Shown: piece by piece, positions 14,072-16,451 of the stretch | Position numbering within the stretch: the first letter of the stretch is position 1 | Layout of the letters: every line of letters begins with the position of its first letter | Assembly: GCA_034430425.1 (NCBI GenBank) | Contig: DAOUEK010000036.1 | Span: 1-16,451 of the forward strand | Source of the DNA: WVZH01 sp034430425 | GTDB taxonomy: Bacteria; Chloroflexota; Anaerolineae; Anaerolineales; E44-bin32 | Length of the DNA stretch: 16,451 nt | Direction of reading: 5' to 3' | Translations under genes and position numbers: made by a program | Notes under the pieces: model-generated | What the model saw: the letters and a program-made list of their open reading frames with translations, nothing else | What the model was told of the DNA's origin: nothing | Databases searched by the model: none

Positions 14072-15331
14072 ATGAAAGTGTTGAAGCGTTTGTTCTTGAT
14101 TTTGATCTTCCTGGTCGCGCTCTGTTTTCTTTTCAGTAAAGCTGATGCAAAGAACCAAGAGGCGGCATATAGTGTGCCGGTGATGCTGATCAGTGAGCCT
14201 TGTTCGTACACTTTTGAATTTCGAACGCATGATGCTCCGGATCAGGTGGGCTGTGTGGGACCGGAAGAATTGCATGAATTGGCGAATGGGAATGTTGCCT
14301 TTATCAGTGTTCCTGTTCCGAAGGTCGTGAAGAAAGAACCTGAATTGAGTCTCGTCGGGGTGCCATCATTCTTTTTAGTGACTTGGGATGCGGACTCTTT
14401 TACGTATGCGGATTCAGCTCCTGTTCAATACTACGAGTGGACAGAAAGTGGTGTTCGCAATCGATTGGTTAATGTTCGAGTTCAAATGCGGTTGAGCCCC
14501 GCGGCTGTCCAGGGTGACGATTATGAATTGGATATGGGGAGTGTGGGTATTGAAACAGGGGATCAATACCAGTTGATAATCGATAGTGAAAATGCGAAAG
14601 TAAGATCTAGGTCCTCTTCGAAGTTCGAAGAGGCTTGTATCGCCGGATTCGGAAGAAGCCAGAATAGTTTACTGTTATTACCTGAAGAATGGGGAGGGTG
14701 GCAAAAGAAGGTTGGCGATGAATTAATCCAGGATATAGATGTATGTAACAAATTTAAGCAGGACCTTATTGGTGAGAATGAAGATACTGGCGAATCAATA
14801 GTCCCCCATTTGAGTAACGACAGATATCTTCATTGGATCGTCGGAAATGTTATGGGAAATTCATCTATAATAGGCGTGTTAAGTGAAAGCGCATCTGTTA
14901 GCGGAAGTGGATTCGCACACGGATCGCCAGCATTCCGGATACAGTTTTTCACACAAGCGAGCGTCGAGGCGAGAGTAATTTGGGATCGACACGATGAGCT
15001 GCGTGTAACAAAAGAAGAAATGAAGGATTGTTCCTGGGATTATTATGAAGATTATGAAGAGATAGAATGGGAGCGATGGCCCGATCCAATTTTCTGTAAA
15101 ACCATATACAAGATAACGAAAGACTGGAATCCCTTATGCAAGCCCAGCATGAGAACCTGTGGTGAGAAATACGACCTTGAAAATTCTGATTTTTGGTGGA
15201 AGCCCGTTGCAGATGGGCAATACATCATTCTGGCGAACACCGTCTTGGTACCAGACGGTGATGGATATAGGTACAACGATCAATATGACTTTGTGGTTAT
15301 TCAGGCACAACCGCTGTTAGTCGTGCCGTGA
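14072..15331 (+). CDS. Secreted protein of unknown function (419 aa)
   Basis: ATG 14072 is preferred over the longer frame (from 13829), because GGGGG lies about 6 nt ahead and because the protein then starts with a textbook signal peptide: MKVLKRLF, a hydrophobic core to about residue 20, and a cut near 'SKADA-KN'. The mature part is rich in acidic residues, Trp and Tyr, with scattered Cys that could form disulfides (for example 'EPCSYTFEFRTHDAPDQVGC' early, and CKTIY, LCKPSMRTC late). Beta-strand patterns dominate and the C-terminus is hydrophobic (QPLLVVP). No family is recognised. Sequence seems more AT-rich than the tad block. It points at a convergent gene only 51 bp away. Confidence 0.78.
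   Translation: MKVLKRLFLILIFLVALCFLFSKADAKNQEAAYSVPVMLISEPCSYTFEFRTHDAPDQVGCVGPEELHELANGNVAFISVPVPKVVKKEPELSLVGVPSFFLVTWDADSFTYADSAPVQYYEWTESGVRNRLVNVRVQMRLSPAAVQGDDYELDMGSVGIETGDQYQLIIDSENAKVRSRSSSKFEEACIAGFGRSQNSLLLLPEEWGGWQKKVGDELIQDIDVCNKFKQDLIGENEDTGESIVPHLSNDRYLHWIVGNVMGNSSIIGVLSESASVSGSGFAHGSPAFRIQFFTQASVEARVIWDRHDELRVTKEEMKDCSWDYYEDYEEIEWERWPDPIFCKTIYKITKDWNPLCKPSMRTCGEKYDLENSDFWWKPVADGQYIILANTVLVPDGDGYRYNDQYDFVVIQAQPLLVVP
14613..14633. repeat. 21-bp palindrome inside the 419-aa gene
   Basis: CCTCTTCGAA (14613-14622), one G, then TTCGAAGAGG (14624-14633), a perfect 10-bp dyad. It lies in codons for SSSKFEE. Meaning unknown. Confidence 0.6.
15238..15260. repeat. Nested dyad near the 3' end of the 419-aa gene
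   Basis: CACCGTC (15238-15244) and GACGGTG (15254-15260) enclose the palindrome TGGTACCA (15246-15253) with one extra T. Possibly chance, but the second such dyad in this gene. Confidence 0.4.
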
Positions 15332-15359
15332 CTGGAAAATTGATTGGCAAGTTGAATAT

Positions 15360-15386
15360 ATGAGTTGTTTATCTGAACAATCTCAT
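15360..15386. terminator. Shared hairpin between two convergent genes
   Basis: ATGAGTTGTT (15360-15369) pairs with AACAA-T-CTCAT (15376-15386), with one bulged T and a 6-nt loop. It lies between the stop codons (the TGA of the leftward gene is in its right arm). It is AT-rich with weak T runs, so only a possible two-way terminator. Confidence 0.4.
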
Positions 15387-16451
15387 TCAATTTTTCCAAC
15401 GAGTTCGTAAGCTGGCCCTCCACCATTTCCGATTGGTTCGATTAGTAATACAAGATTATTGAGATGAACATCATAAGGGATTGATGTAAATATCCCGTGA
15501 TTGGAAAATCCACTGCGTATATTGTTAAGCCAAGGAAATTTAGTAGCAAAATAATGACCATTGTTCGGGAAAAAAATATGTCCCCCACCACCTTGTGATT
15601 CAAAAGTGCCATCCTCAACTTCACTGTATAAGTAGAGAGATTCTGGGAAGCCTTGGACTTCAACATCAATAATTAGCCACTGATAATCCGAAGTGGCAGA
15701 TTCGGATTTTTTTAATCTCATATCGAGATTATAAAGTCTGTCAGTCACGAGAACCGGATTGTCAGAAGTGTAAGTATTAATTATCCGTATTCCATTTGCG
15801 GATTGTCCGAAAGAGATAATGGGTATTGGGCCGTCAAGTACCGGAGGCGAAAAGTCTGGCTCGCCAGTGCTCAATAAAAACATCGCATCTTCCGGTATAC
15901 ACTCAATGTCCGCTTCCTCACAAATATCATGTGTAGTAAGCACGGGGATGCTGATCTCCTGGGGTTCCAGGTGCCAGGCAAGAACACGACCGGGAAGTTC
16001 TCGATTGGTTTGGATCTCACCGCTTCGACTCTGCAATCCAACAAGCAGTATATCAATACCACCCTTCGACTGATCTTCAAGAAGGATGGGTGCTCCAATC
16101 CAGGCACCAGGGGAATGTAAGAGAACCGAGTTGAAGTAACCTCTCGTTTCTAGCTGACGAGTATCGGGGCAGTCGGTAGATTCATCTGGGCATGTATTTG
16201 GAACATCAACCATCGTTCCATCAGGCTCGAAATGTTGATCAGCTTTTACGCAATCCGATAATTTCCGATCAAAATAAAATTCCAGGGATAACCATTCCTT
16301 AAGGGCAACATACTCCCAGGTTTGGAGAAGATCGTCCATTCCCTCGAACTGGAGTTGGATGGACGCACCGGAGAATGCGGCGTCTTCCAACCCTGGCGGA
16401 GCGTCATTCGTGAACGCGAAAGCCATCGAAATCCAGACATCGCCGCGATAC
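15383..16451 (-). CDS. Protein of unknown function, N-terminus beyond the window
   Basis: At least 355 codons. The frame runs to the window edge (reading 'YRGDVWIS' before an internal Met at 16426), so the true start lies outside; the Met at 16426 has no ribosome site and is probably internal. The visible part is beta-rich, with paired Cys in 'NTCPDESTDCPDT' (near codon 90) and 'DICEEADIEC' (near 180), as in an extracellular protein, and a C-terminal part with Gly-rich 'SQGGGGHIFFPNNGHYF' and 'IGNGGGPAYELVG'. No family is recognised. Composition resembles its convergent neighbour, and both may be parts of an accessory surface or secreted set. No function is proposed. Confidence 0.75.
   Translation of the reverse strand, partial: YRGDVWISMAFAFTNDAPPGLEDAAFSGASIQLQFEGMDDLLQTWEYVALKEWLSLEFYFDRKLSDCVKADQHFEPDGTMVDVPNTCPDESTDCPDTRQLETRGYFNSVLLHSPGAWIGAPILLEDQSKGGIDILLVGLQSRSGEIQTNRELPGRVLAWHLEPQEISIPVLTTHDICEEADIECIPEDAMFLLSTGEPDFSPPVLDGPIPIISFGQSANGIRIINTYTSDNPVLVTDRLYNLDMRLKKSESATSDYQWLIIDVEVQGFPESLYLYSEVEDGTFESQGGGGHIFFPNNGHYFATKFPWLNNIRSGFSNHGIFTSIPYDVHLNNLVLLIEPIGNGGGPAYELVGKIE

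Overview
The window reads like a chromosomal (or possibly large-element) piece of a Chloroflexota bacterium of the Anaerolineae type. This is inferred, not proven. The clues are an RHS core ending of the style 'NPQSLNRY..NNPLRYTDPGGH', a Tad/Flp-type secretion cluster with CpaB but no secretin gene in view, and a formylglycine-generating-enzyme-like protein with a membrane anchor, a Thr/Pro-rich linker and Asp-box repeats. All are frequent in that phylum. No rRNA, tRNA, CRISPR array, transposase or integrase was seen.

Layout, left to right. 67-831 (-) is the 3' end of an RHS gene, abruptly joined just behind the stop of an anchored or secreted protein of unknown function (818-1627, -). 1747-2312 (-) is a MazF-like toxin with a ribbon-helix-helix antitoxin, with a palindromic operator over a good promoter. 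2348-10396 (-) is one tightly packed block of eight genes, read parA > parB > 105-aa orphan > cpaB > cpaE/tadZ > cpaF/tadA > tadB > tadC, with gaps from overlap up to 57 bp. It encodes the ATPase, the two inner-membrane platform proteins, the polar-localisation ATPase and the SAF-domain protein of a Tad machine, headed by a plasmid-style ParA/ParB pair. No pilin, prepilin peptidase, pseudopilin or secretin lies in the window. The leader in front of parA (10397-10666) holds a perfect 22-bp palindrome and a separate pair of 10-bp inverted repeats, candidate ParB/ParA binding sites.

10667-12441 (-) is a broken gene: membrane anchor, Thr/Pro linker, SUMF1-type domain and four Asp-box repeats, interrupted by one 1-nt frameshift and one in-frame TAA.

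12442-14071 holds only one believable gene, a 128-aa membrane protein (13302-13688, +). The rest is an unusually dense set of hairpins: at least seven between 12648 and 13271, one with 15-bp perfect arms inside the small gene, and two more behind it. This is the best candidate for something undescribed, either a structured RNA or a tightly attenuated small gene.

14072-15331 (+) and 15383 to beyond 16451 (-) are two convergent genes for proteins of unknown function. The first has a clear signal peptide. Both look more AT-rich than the tad block, which suggests an accessory region.

How the parts may work together: ParA/ParB and CpaE are all DNA- or pole-linked positioning proteins, so the operon could couple positioning or expression control to assembly of the Tad machine. 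Alternatively the pair may be a partition module of an integrated element. The sequence alone cannot separate these.
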